DNA of 53,874 nt from Hyphomicrobiaceae bacterium (GTDB lineage: Bacteria > Pseudomonadota > Alphaproteobacteria > Rhizobiales > Hyphomicrobiaceae): the NCBI GenBank assembly GCA_002919265.1, contig PKEY01000104.1:1-53874 (forward strand), written 5' to 3'. Both the position numbers and the translations under genes were made by a program. How positions within the stretch are numbered: position 1 is the first letter of the stretch; each line of letters begins with the position of its first letter. Of this stretch, positions 1-7,398 are shown piece by piece. The notes beneath the pieces were generated by a model. It made no database searches. It was given only the letters and a program-made list of their open reading frames with translations, and had not been told where the DNA came from.

Positions 1-2
1 CG

Positions 3-47
3 CCCCGACGCCCGATGGACGAAGGCAAGGAAGATCTGGGGATTTAG
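3..47 (+). CDS. possible 3' end of a gene entering from the left edge
   Basis: Reading frame 3 is open from the window edge to a TAG at 45-47. The visible tail ends MDEGKEDLGI, an acidic, natural-looking C-terminus. Only about 14 residues are present, so no family can be named and it could be a chance open frame. The following 170 bases up to the first whole gene hold nothing else I can name. Confidence 0.25.
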   Translation, partial: PRRPMDEGKEDLGI

Positions 48-220
48 GAGCTTTCGGAAAGGTTAACGCTGCTTCATCAAGGCACGCGGACACATTTTAC
101 CTTTACACTGCCTTCAAATCTCTGCGGGTCGGCCCAAGTTCTGCTGAAAATACACGTCATGTTCACTACAGTTCGGCGATAAGGGCGGCAGGCGTGGGGC
201 CGGAAGGATTGCAAAGAAAA

Positions 221-646
221 ATGAGTGCGCGTGTTATCGAGTTGTCGCGTGTCGCTGCCGCGAAAACATGTTCATCGCTGGACGGCCTGTTGCAGGAGCC
301 CGCGGTTCAGCAGTTTCAGTTTTGGGCGGGTGCCTCGGGCCGGCGGTACGTACATTCCGTTTTCAGCCTGATCGAGTGCCCGGAGACTCCGAAAGCGGTC
401 TATTTGCTCGTTCGTTGTGACAACAACGGCCGGCGCACCGTTCTGAAGGTCGGGCGCGTCGAGCACGAGGCGGAGTCGCTTAACCTAGCGGAAATCCGGC
501 ACCGGGGGGCCAAGCTTGGCGCCAATCAGGTCCACCTGCATTTCCTCGCCAAGGACGAGCAGGAGCGCCGCATGATTGAGCTCGATCTGCGGGTCGCCCA
601 TTTTTCCGAGCTCAGCGCCGAGCGGATCTCGTCTTCGCGGCACTGA
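221..646 (+). CDS. conserved hypothetical protein, soluble
   Basis: I do not recognise a named family. The 141-residue protein has no signal peptide or membrane segment; it looks like a compact mixed alpha/beta protein with a stretch FWAGASGRRYVHSVF near residues 34-48 and a charged C-terminal half. The ATG at 221 lies 13 bases after GGAAGG; a GTG at 194 in the same frame is an alternative start, and the frame is open further upstream without a usable start codon. It is transcribed towards the hisC-tyrA-chaC operon and ends 22 bases from the stop of chaC, so the two units are convergent. Coding base composition matches its neighbours. Function unknown; the call that it is a real gene rests on frame length and codon pattern. 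Confidence 0.6.
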   Translation: MSARVIELSRVAAAKTCSSLDGLLQEPAVQQFQFWAGASGRRYVHSVFSLIECPETPKAVYLLVRCDNNGRRTVLKVGRVEHEAESLNLAEIRHRGAKLGANQVHLHFLAKDEQERRMIELDLRVAHFSELSAERISSSRH

Positions 647-668
647 GGCGCTTCAGGCCGGAACTCCC

Positions 669-1388
669 CTACGTAGCACGGCTGCGCGAAGCCCAGGCGG
701 AGATCTGCCGGCGATGGATAAAGCGCCGCCGCTCGCCGAGCTTGAGACGCGGCGCCTCGACAGGCTGGTTTCGGTAAATCTTCAGCAGCGCCACCGCACC
801 GCTGCGCCCCTGGCCGTTGAAACTGCTCCGCGAAAACTGCGGCCCGATGATGCTCAGCAGTCGCTTGAGCTCCGGTTCGTGGATGCCAAGGCTCTCCAGG
901 TGCGCAATCGTATTGATGAGGTAATCGAGGTTGGGTCCGGAGATACCCCGGGCGCCGCGAATGAGCTGCGCCTGTTCGGCAAGGCTTAGCTGGCCTGCGT
1001 AGCTTGGATGCCGCCGCTCTACGATGTAGGCCAGCGCAAGCACCTCTTCCCGCGGTTCGCCTTCAAGGGACACTGGCACCAAGGCATCCCGGTAAACGCC
1101 GCTAACCTGCTCGCGCGCGGTGAGGTACTCCAGCGTTTCGATGCGGCGCCCCGCAGCAACGCGAAACGCAAGCCCGTGGCATGTGCCACCACGATCGAGC
1201 CCCAGCACCAAGCCAGGGCGCTGCTCAGTGCCCCGATGATGGGTTGAGTAGACGCAAAAGCAGCGACGATAACCGACCAGCGTGGCCCTTCTGACCTCCT
1301 CGTAATGGAAGCCAGGTCGCCACATGAGCGAGCCGTAACCGAACACCCACAAGTCGTGGGCGTGCGCGCTGTTACCGCTACGGCTCAC
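669..1388 (-). CDS. chaC: ChaC-like gamma-glutamylcyclotransferase
   Basis: Members of this family split gamma-glutamyl peptides, chiefly glutathione, into 5-oxoproline and the remaining dipeptide in the cytosol. The 239-residue protein carries the family's phosphate/substrate loop GYGSLMWRP at residues 17-25 and a glutamate at about residue 93 (REQVSGVY) at the position of the catalytic acid. Length is typical for bacterial ChaC. Its ATG overlaps the tyrA stop by four bases (ATGA), so it is the third gene of a coupled hisC-tyrA-chaC operon. A link between aromatic/histidine synthesis and glutathione turnover is not obvious; the coupling may be only transcriptional convenience. Substrate specificity is inferred from family, not visible. 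Confidence 0.88.
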   Translation of the reverse strand: MSRSGNSAHAHDLWVFGYGSLMWRPGFHYEEVRRATLVGYRRCFCVYSTHHRGTEQRPGLVLGLDRGGTCHGLAFRVAAGRRIETLEYLTAREQVSGVYRDALVPVSLEGEPREEVLALAYIVERRHPSYAGQLSLAEQAQLIRGARGISGPNLDYLINTIAHLESLGIHEPELKRLLSIIGPQFSRSSFNGQGRSGAVALLKIYRNQPVEAPRLKLGERRRFIHRRQISAWASRSRAT

Positions 1389-2335
1389 TTTTCCGAGCTG
1401 CCTCCCGGCTTGGCTGACTTGACCTGGTGCCGGCCAAAGTCCGGCGCCGGCGTATCCTGGCCCGCCTCGATGATGCTCCGCCGGATTGCGCGCGCATCGG
1501 AGAAGAGCCTGAACAGCGTGTCGCCTTCCCCATAACGGATGGCGCGCTGGAGGGCCGTCAGATCCTCGGTGAACCGGCCCAGCATTTCCAGCACAGCTTC
1601 CTTATTGTTGAGGAAGACGTCCCGCCACATGGTCGGGTCGGAGGCCGCAATGCGGGTGAAGTCGCGGAAGCCGCCGGCCGAGAACTTGATGACCTCACTG
1701 TCAGTCACCCGCTCGAGATGCGCGGCGGTGTTGACGATATTGTAGGCGATAAGGTGCGGCACGTGGCTGGTGATGGCGAGGACCAGATCGTGGTGCTCCG
1801 CCGTCATGATTTCCACGTTGCTGCCCATCTCCTCCCAGAGCCGGCGTAACCGCGCGACAGCTTCCTTATCCGTTCCGTTGACCGGCGTCAGGATGCACCA
1901 GCGGTTGTCGAACAGCTCCGCGAACCCGGCTTCGGGGCCGGAGTGCTCCGTGCCCGCGATGGGATGGCCAGGGATGAAATGCACGCCCGGCGGGACGTGA
2001 GGCGAGACATCCCGGATGACGGCCGCTTTGACCGAGCCCACGTCTGTGAGGATGCACCCCGGAGCCAAGTTCGGCGCGATCCTGCGGGCGATTTCGCCAC
2101 ACGCCCCTACAGGAACGCACAGAATGACGAGGTCTGCGCCCTTGACCGCATCGGCAGGGTCCTCAAAAACCTCGGCGACAAGTCCGAGTCGGAGTGCAAT
2201 CTCGCGCGTCTTCTCGGTCTTCGCACTGCCTACGATGGTGCCGGCCAGATTGCGTCGGCGCATCGCGTGACTGATGGAGGAGCCGATGAGACCGATACCG
2301 ATCAAAGCGACCCGCTGGAACATGGGGCCGCTCAT
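1385..2335 (-). CDS. tyrA: prephenate/arogenate dehydrogenase
   Basis: Catalyses the NAD(P)-dependent oxidative decarboxylation of prephenate or arogenate in tyrosine synthesis. The 316-residue protein starts with a Rossmann fold whose glycine loop GIGLIGSS is at residues 13-20. The family signature [11 protein letters not shown] is at 123-133, and its histidines and neighbouring residues form the active site; the helical dimer domain follows. There is no chorismate mutase or ACT domain, as in the short TyrC-type enzymes of alphaproteobacteria, so prephenate versus arogenate use cannot be decided. It overlaps hisC upstream and chaC downstream by four bases each, indicating translational coupling. 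The pairing with hisC makes sense because HisC-family aminotransferases can also act on aromatic keto acids. Confidence 0.93.
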   Translation of the reverse strand: MSGPMFQRVALIGIGLIGSSISHAMRRRNLAGTIVGSAKTEKTREIALRLGLVAEVFEDPADAVKGADLVILCVPVGACGEIARRIAPNLAPGCILTDVGSVKAAVIRDVSPHVPPGVHFIPGHPIAGTEHSGPEAGFAELFDNRWCILTPVNGTDKEAVARLRRLWEEMGSNVEIMTAEHHDLVLAITSHVPHLIAYNIVNTAAHLERVTDSEVIKFSAGGFRDFTRIAASDPTMWRDVFLNNKEAVLEMLGRFTEDLTALQRAIRYGEGDTLFRLFSDARAIRRSIIEAGQDTPAPDFGRHQVKSAKPGGSSEK

Positions 2336-3438
2336 CGCTGGTCTCCGTTCATGAACGCGGACAATGTGTCGATCACGGCCTTGTTTTCAGGCTCGGTGCC
2401 GATGGTGATCCTCAGTGCATTGGGCAGCCCGTAGGAGCCCATCTTGCGCACGATGACGCCGCGCGATTGCAGGAACGCATTCGCCGCATCTGCAGTGCGG
2501 TCGCCTTCCTTCGGGAAGTGAACGAGCACGAAGTTGGCGACGCTGGGTGTCACGACGAGGCCCAATTTCTCAAGTTCCGCCGTCACCCATTCAAGCCAGC
2601 GCTCGTTGTGCGTAACTGACTTTTCGACGTGCTCGAGATCCTCGAGTGCCGCAACGCCGGCGGCGATGGCAGGGGCTGAAACGTTGAAGGGCCCACGAAT
2701 ACGGTTGAGAGCGTCCGCGACATTCGCCGGGCAGTAGGCCCAGCCGAGCCGCAAGGCGGCCAGACCGTGAATCTTGGAGAATGTGCGGGTCATGATCGTG
2801 TTGTTGGTTGTGGCCACCAGTTCGATACCCGCCTCATAATCGTTTCGCCGCACGTACTCACTATACGCGGCATCGAGCACCAGCAGCACGTTCTCGGGCA
2901 GGCCCTGACGTAGCCTGCGCACCTCGTCAAAGGGAATGTACGTTCCCGTCGGATTGTTCGGGTTGGCGATGAAGACGATCTTTGTCTTCGGCGTCACACG
3001 GGCCAGGATCGCATCCACATCGGTGCGCAAATTCTTCTCCGGCGCGACGACAGGCACGCCGCCACAAGCGAGCGTGGCGATCCGGTAAACAAGGAAGCCG
3101 TGTTCCGTAAAAATCGTCTCGTCGCCCGGTTCAAGATAGGCGTGGGCAATCAGGTTCAGGAGCTCGTCGGAACCTGCTCCGCAAACGATCCGGTCCGGAT
3201 TGAGGCCGTGAACGCGTGCGATGGCCTGTCGCAGCGCGGACGCGCTACCATCAGGATACCGCTCGAGCTGATCCGCGCAAGCCTTGAACGCCGCCACGGC
3301 CGCGGGGCTCGGCCCTAGCGGATTCTCGTTCGAGGATAGCTTGATCGGCTTGATGTTGCCGGGCACGGTGCTTTCGCCCGGTACATAAGCCTCGATGTCC
3401 ATCACGCCCCGCTTGGGGGTCGGCAAGCCCGTAGCCAT
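2332..3438 (-). CDS. hisC: histidinol-phosphate aminotransferase
   Basis: A fold-type I PLP enzyme that transaminates imidazole-acetol phosphate in histidine synthesis and often also phenylpyruvate and hydroxyphenylpyruvate. In the 368 residues I see NPNNPTG at 159-165, the PLP-contacting Asp189 and Tyr192 (LDAAYSEY), and the Schiff-base lysine at about 222 in [17 protein letters not shown]. Length matches the family. It is the first gene of the hisC-tyrA-chaC operon and starts 191 bases from the divergent metX. Neighbourhood with tyrA suggests it may be the operon's aromatic aminotransferase; whether this genome has another hisC in the his operon cannot be seen. Confidence 0.93.
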   Translation of the reverse strand: MATGLPTPKRGVMDIEAYVPGESTVPGNIKPIKLSSNENPLGPSPAAVAAFKACADQLERYPDGSASALRQAIARVHGLNPDRIVCGAGSDELLNLIAHAYLEPGDETIFTEHGFLVYRIATLACGGVPVVAPEKNLRTDVDAILARVTPKTKIVFIANPNNPTGTYIPFDEVRRLRQGLPENVLLVLDAAYSEYVRRNDYEAGIELVATTNNTIMTRTFSKIHGLAALRLGWAYCPANVADALNRIRGPFNVSAPAIAAGVAALEDLEHVEKSVTHNERWLEWVTAELEKLGLVVTPSVANFVLVHFPKEGDRTADAANAFLQSRGVIVRKMGSYGLPNALRITIGTEPENKAVIDTLSAFMNGDQR

Positions 3439-3507
3439 GTTATGAATACCTGATGTGGAATACGGCCCGATTGATATGCGCCTCGCCCGGCGAAAGCAAA
3501 CAAACGA

Positions 3508-3535
3508 TTGACATTCGCGGGCAACGGCCTAGCTA
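3508..3535 (+). promoter_or_regulatory. candidate promoter for the metX leader
   Basis: A perfect -35 hexamer TTGACA lies at 3508-3513, followed after 16 bases by a weak -10, TAGCTA. It faces metX and would start transcripts near 3542, just before the strong Shine-Dalgarno at 3551. The same bases sit inside an imperfect inverted repeat (ACGATT at 3504-3509 with AATCGT at 3540-3545; GCGG with CCGC inside), so an operator is possible. The -10 is poor, so this is tentative. Confidence 0.3.
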
Positions 3536-3563
3536 CCGCAATCGTGGCGAGGAGGTGAACATT

Positions 3564-3593
3564 TTGCGCTTGCCTTCTTGCCGCATGAAATAA
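3564..3593 (+). promoter_or_regulatory. candidate leader peptide frame upstream of metX
   Basis: A GAGGAGGTGA ribosome binding site at 3549-3558, stronger than that of metX itself, is followed eight bases after GGAGG by TTG at 3564 and a nine-codon frame encoding MRLPSCRMK, ending in TAA at 3591-3593. A GTG at 3555 in the same frame overlaps the binding site. The stop is followed at 3598-3613 by a hairpin (CGCACC, loop AGTT, GGTGCG) that ends just before the metX binding site GAAGGA (3616-3621). Strong site, tiny frame, hairpin, then the gene is the layout of a translational attenuator, but there is no direct proof of translation. Confidence 0.35.
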
Positions 3594-3629
3594 CGAGCGC
3601 ACCAGTTGGTGCGGGTGAAGGACTGCGCC

Positions 3630-4823
3630 ATGAGCACGGTCAATCCGCGAGTAGTGGACACTCTCGACCTTCGGATCAGCGAAGCGCAACGGCCCTCGAG
3701 CAAGGTCATGCACTTCGATGAGCCGTTGATGCTCGACTGTGGGCAGACTCTGGCGCCCTTCTCGCAAGCATATCAGACTTACGGTGAGCTCAACGCTGAC
3801 AAGTCGAACGCCATCCTGGTTTGCCACGCGCTGACCGGTGACCAGCACGTCGCCAATACCCATCCGGTTACGGGTAAGCCGGGCTGGTGGTCGACGATGG
3901 TTGGCCCAGGCAAGCCGATCGACACGAACCGGTTCTTTGTCATCTGCCCGAACATTCTCGGCGGCTGCATGGGCTCTACCGGTCCGGCCTCCATCAATCC
4001 GGCGACGGGCAAGCCTTATGGCTTGAGCTTCCCGGTCATCACGATCGGGGACATGGTTGACGCTCAGGTGCGGTTGATCGACAGCCTTGGCATCGACCAG
4101 CTGTTTTGCGTCATCGGCGGTTCAATGGGCGGCATGCAAGTGCTCGAATGGGCGGCGCGCCAAAAGGAGCGCGTCTTTGCGGCCGTTCCGATTGCGACAG
4201 CGGCCTCTCATTCGTCGCAGAACATCGCTTTCCATGAGGTCGGCCGTCAGGCGGTCATGGCTGATCCGGACTGGTGCGGCGGCCGCTATTTAGAGATGGG
4301 TAAGGTGCCTCGCCGTGGCCTCGCGGTGGCGCGCATGGCGGCGCACATCACGTACCTCTCGGAAGAGGCGTTGCACCGCAAGTTCGGCCGGAACTTCCAA
4401 AACCGGACCGACCGCTCATTCTCGTTCAGTGCTGATTTCCAGGTCGAAAGCTACCTCCGGCACCAGGGCATCAGCTTTGTCGATCGGTTCGACGCCAACA
4501 GCTACCTCTACATCACGCGGGCCATGGACTACTTCGATTTGGCCGCGGAGTACGGGGACGTGTTGGCAAATGCTTTCAAGGGGACGAAGACGCGCTTCTG
4601 CGTCGTTTCCTTCACTAGCGACTGGCTTTATCCGACGCGTGAGTCCAAGCGTATCGTGCAGGCGCTGAACGCCGTCGCCGCCAACGTCTCCTTCGTGGAG
4701 ATCGAGAGTGACAAAGGGCACGATGCCTTCCTGCTGGACGAGCCCGAGTTCTTCGCGACCGTGCGGGGGTTCATCAACTCTGCAGCCGAGAAGCGCGGCA
4801 TCCCGCCAGCCCGAAACGGCTAA
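3630..4823 (+). CDS. metX: homoserine O-acetyltransferase
   Basis: Transfers acetyl from acetyl-CoA to homoserine, the committed step to methionine by direct sulfhydrylation. The 397-residue alpha/beta hydrolase has HALTGDQHV at 66-74, the nucleophile Ser165 in GGSMGGMQ, Asp331 in SFTSDWLYP and His364 in DKGHD, a complete triad. I chose ATG 3630 ([10 protein letters not shown]) because GAAGGA lies eight bases upstream; a longer start at 3606 would begin inside the upstream hairpin. metW follows after 22 bases, the usual metXW pair. I looked for a SAM-II riboswitch, common before alphaproteobacterial metX, and did not find its conserved GCTAAAAAG-like core; the leader instead has a short frame and hairpin. 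Some MetX homologues use succinyl-CoA, so acyl specificity is by family only. Confidence 0.95.
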   Translation: MSTVNPRVVDTLDLRISEAQRPSSKVMHFDEPLMLDCGQTLAPFSQAYQTYGELNADKSNAILVCHALTGDQHVANTHPVTGKPGWWSTMVGPGKPIDTNRFFVICPNILGGCMGSTGPASINPATGKPYGLSFPVITIGDMVDAQVRLIDSLGIDQLFCVIGGSMGGMQVLEWAARQKERVFAAVPIATAASHSSQNIAFHEVGRQAVMADPDWCGGRYLEMGKVPRRGLAVARMAAHITYLSEEALHRKFGRNFQNRTDRSFSFSADFQVESYLRHQGISFVDRFDANSYLYITRAMDYFDLAAEYGDVLANAFKGTKTRFCVVSFTSDWLYPTRESKRIVQALNAVAANVSFVEIESDKGHDAFLLDEPEFFATVRGFINSAAEKRGIPPARNG

Positions 4824-4845
4824 CGGCTCGAGCTAAGGTGCCACC

Positions 4846-5487
4846 ATGCTTCGAACCAATCAGCCGTTGCAGACGACACCCCGCGTAGACCATTTGCTCA
4901 TCGCCGAGATGGTGAGTCATGGCGCCCGCGTGCTCGATGTCGGGTGCGGTGATGGCGCTTTGCTGCAATTGCTCGCCGAGACGAAAGGCGTGGATGGCCG
5001 CGGCATCGAGATCGAGCGAGAGCGCGTGAACGCCTGCGTGGCCCGTGGCCTTTCCGTCATTCAGGGCGACGCGGATCGCGACCTCGACGATTATCCGGAC
5101 GACGCGTTCGACTATGCCATTCTGAGCCTCACCATTCAGGCCACGCTGCGGCCCAAGGCGGTTCTTGAGAATCTGCTGCGTATCGGACGGCACGCGATCG
5201 TCTCGTTCCCGAATTTCGGTCATTGGCGCATTCGGGCGCAGCTTTTGTTCACGGGGCGGATGCCGCGTACGGAAAATCTTCCAGAGCCCTGGTATGAGTC
5301 GCCGAACGCGCATCTCTGCACGATCCGGGACTTTGCCGAGCTGTGCAGCTTGGTGAATGCGAGGGTCGAGCGTTCTGCGGCGTTCAACGCATCGGGCCGC
5401 CAGCTTTCTCCGCGGGTTCCGCTGGAACTCCAGAACATTTTTGGCGAGAAGGCGGTCTTCTTGCTGAAGCGCGGAACGATTTACTGA
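4846..5487 (+). CDS. metW: methionine biosynthesis protein MetW, SAM-dependent methyltransferase fold
   Basis: MetW is encoded with metX in many proteobacteria and is needed, with MetX, for homoserine acetylation; it has a class I methyltransferase fold. The 213-residue product shows the SAM-binding motif VLDVGCGDGALL around residues 29-40 and the family's conserved SFPNFGHW segment near 125-132. It begins 22 bases after metX, in one operon. The last seven bases overlap the end of the convergent methyltransferase gene, so the two transcripts must run into each other. Biochemical role of MetW is less settled than that of MetX. Confidence 0.92.
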   Translation: MLRTNQPLQTTPRVDHLLIAEMVSHGARVLDVGCGDGALLQLLAETKGVDGRGIEIERERVNACVARGLSVIQGDADRDLDDYPDDAFDYAILSLTIQATLRPKAVLENLLRIGRHAIVSFPNFGHWRIRAQLLFTGRMPRTENLPEPWYESPNAHLCTIRDFAELCSLVNARVERSAAFNASGRQLSPRVPLELQNIFGEKAVFLLKRGTIY

Positions 5488-6245
5488 TCTGCAACTTTGG
5501 TCGATTCCTTGGCCCCGGTCTTGGGCGCGATATTTCCCGGCGCAGTCACGAGACGGCCCAGGACGCGCGACGGTACCTTCTTCGCGATCGGGGCCGTCAG
5601 CTCCTTGCGGGCTTCCACGATGATGAGGCCGCCAAGACCCCGTGAGAGCCTCATGCCCATTCGCTCGAAAGCGATCGCCGAGCGCATGATGAGGGGCCGC
5701 TCGATCGGCGGCACAAAAAGCGCCGCAGACCAATCGAATGGGGTGAACATCGAGTCGCTCAGCAGCTGCTCCAGCTGTGTCCGGCTGTAGGGCCGGCCCT
5801 GGCCGAACGGCGTATGATCCAGGCGCGCCCAGACGCCGCGCCGGTTCGGAACGATCAGGAGCAGCCGTCCTTGGGGCGAAAGGACTCGCCAGACCTCCCG
5901 CAACAGCGACCGGGGCCTGTCCGCCGTTTCCAGGCAATGCACGGCCAGCAGCCGGTCGACGGAGTTGTCCGGCAGGGGCAAGTGCTCGTCATCGACCAAG
6001 ACGGTCGCCGTCGGGCCGACGTGCGGCCAGACGAGTGCTCCCTGTGAGGCGGGCATAAAGGCCCCCAGCCGCAGGACTTCGCCGCGAAACATGTTGAGGT
6101 AGGGCGTCGCGAATCCGAGCCCGATCAGCGTCTCGCCCTGCAACCTTCGCCAGCGTGCGTGAATTCTGTGAGCAAGCAGCCGGCGAACCATGAGGCCGAG
6201 TGGCTGTGCATAGAATTCCCTCAGCTCGGCAACATCGAGGTTCAT
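5481..6245 (-). CDS. class I SAM-dependent methyltransferase, unknown substrate
   Basis: A 254-residue protein with a degenerate SAM-binding N-terminal region and the class I hallmarks LPLPDNSVDRLLAVHCLE and LREVWRVLSPQGRLLLIVPN, i.e. motifs II/III of the Methyltransf_11 type. The usual glycine-rich motif I (GxGxG) is replaced by ATPYLNMFRG, seen in a subgroup of alphaproteobacterial methyltransferases located next to gloB. The start ATG at 6245 (MNLDVAELREFY) is preferred over 6350 because the upstream residues look non-coding. It is divergent from gloB with about 140 bases between, and the pair gloB/methyltransferase is recurrent in Hyphomicrobiales as far as I recall. Substrate unknown. 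Confidence 0.8.
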   Translation of the reverse strand: MNLDVAELREFYAQPLGLMVRRLLAHRIHARWRRLQGETLIGLGFATPYLNMFRGEVLRLGAFMPASQGALVWPHVGPTATVLVDDEHLPLPDNSVDRLLAVHCLETADRPRSLLREVWRVLSPQGRLLLIVPNRRGVWARLDHTPFGQGRPYSRTQLEQLLSDSMFTPFDWSAALFVPPIERPLIMRSAIAFERMGMRLSRGLGGLIIVEARKELTAPIAKKVPSRVLGRLVTAPGNIAPKTGAKESTKVADQ

Positions 6246-6385
6246 GAGTCGTCTGCGAAGCGGGAGCTCGGCTGTTGCAAAGTCAACCACGATTCGTTGA
6301 GGACTGCAGGTGATTGCAATCCGGCCACCCGCTGATACGTTGCGAGGCAAGCCATCCCGTGGTTTCCAGGAAGGGAGCTTAAGCC

Positions 6386-7156
6386 GTGGCCAATCTCGAA
6401 ATCCACCAGTTCCCCTGTCTCAGCGACAACTTCGGCGTGCTGATTCGAGACGCCGACGCCAACGTAGTTGCATCCATCGACGCTCCGGATGCGAAAGCGG
6501 TGAAGCGCGCCCTTGAGGAAAAGGGGTGGCAGCTCACCCACATCCTGACGACCCATTACCATCCCGACCACACCGACGGGAATCTAGAGCTCAAGGCAGA
6601 AACGAACTGCACGATCATCGGCCCCCGCGGGGAGGCTGCCAAGATCCCCGGCATTGATAAGGCCGTCGGTGAGGGGGATGTGTTCCAGTTCGGCTCCTTC
6701 CAGGTACATGTCTTCGACTGTCCGGGCCACACGGCTGGCCACATCATCTACTGGATACCCGCCGCCGATGTGGCGTTCGTAGGGGACGTGCTGTTCGCTA
6801 TCGGGTGCGGCCGCGTCAACGAGGGCACCTACGAGACAATGTGGAAGTCGCTCGAGAAGGTGATGTCCCTTCCCCCGTCCACGAAAGTGTACTTCGGCCA
6901 CGAATACACGCTGTCGAACGCTCGCTTCGCGCTGACAATCGAGCCGGAGAACGAGGCGTTGCAGCAGCGGGCGAAAGAGGTCGAGCAGATGGTTGCCGCT
7001 GGTCAGCCGACCTCGCCCACGCGGATCGACCTTGAGCTGGCGACAAACCCGTTCCTTCGTCCGAACAGCCCGGATATTCGCCGTCGGCTCGGCATGGAGG
7101 GCGAGCCTGACTGGAAGGTGTTTGGCGAGATCCGCGACCGCAAGAACCGCGCGTAA
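6386..7156 (+). CDS. gloB: hydroxyacylglutathione hydrolase (glyoxalase II)
   Basis: Hydrolyses S-lactoylglutathione to lactate and glutathione, the second step of methylglyoxal detoxification. The 256-residue metallo-beta-lactamase-fold protein has the metal motif THYHPDHTD at 56-64, the later ligands in CPGHTAGH and GDVLF, and FGHEYT; the C-terminal glutathione-binding helical domain ends with LGMEGEPDWKVFGEIRDRKNR, the family's usual tail. It starts with GTG at 6386, nine bases after AAGGGAG. The gene stands alone on the plus strand; a 7-bp stem-loop follows it. With chaC at the left, this window has two glutathione-related genes, but they are not linked in one operon. Confidence 0.95.
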   Translation: MANLEIHQFPCLSDNFGVLIRDADANVVASIDAPDAKAVKRALEEKGWQLTHILTTHYHPDHTDGNLELKAETNCTIIGPRGEAAKIPGIDKAVGEGDVFQFGSFQVHVFDCPGHTAGHIIYWIPAADVAFVGDVLFAIGCGRVNEGTYETMWKSLEKVMSLPPSTKVYFGHEYTLSNARFALTIEPENEALQQRAKEVEQMVAAGQPTSPTRIDLELATNPFLRPNSPDIRRRLGMEGEPDWKVFGEIRDRKNRA

Positions 7157-7173
7157 GGTGCACTGTTAAGGCA

Positions 7174-7205
7174 GGCGGCGCCGAGAGATAACACTGGGCG
7201 CCGTC
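7174..7205 (+). terminator. stem-loop after gloB
   Basis: CGGCGCC at 7176-7182 pairs with GGCGCCG at 7197-7203 around a 14-base loop, 20 bases after the gloB stop. There is no T-run behind it, so it may be a weak or Rho-assisted terminator, or only an mRNA-end structure. Confidence 0.35.
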
Positions 7206-7398
7206 CATCCGTTATTCCGCGGAAGTGAACCCCGCCCTCGCAGGGGCTCCAGCGACTCAAAGCGGCACAAAATCACGCAAATCTGCGAGTTTTTCCGAAT
7301 GTCCAGTGGATAGCGGCGGGGCTGTCCTTGCAGCCCCCTGACGACTCGGAAAGAGTCGCGAATCAAAAGTGACATTCGCGGCAGCGGGGGCTCAAAGA

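Noticed and set aside
3439-3629. SAM-II riboswitch in front of metX
   Set aside because: The conserved pseudoknot core with GCTAAAAAG is not present in this interval; only simple stem-loops and a short frame are.
4774-5937. 387-codon antisense frame over metW and the methyltransferase
   Set aside because: It spans two well-supported genes and has an Arg/Pro/Ala-rich composition typical of shadow frames.
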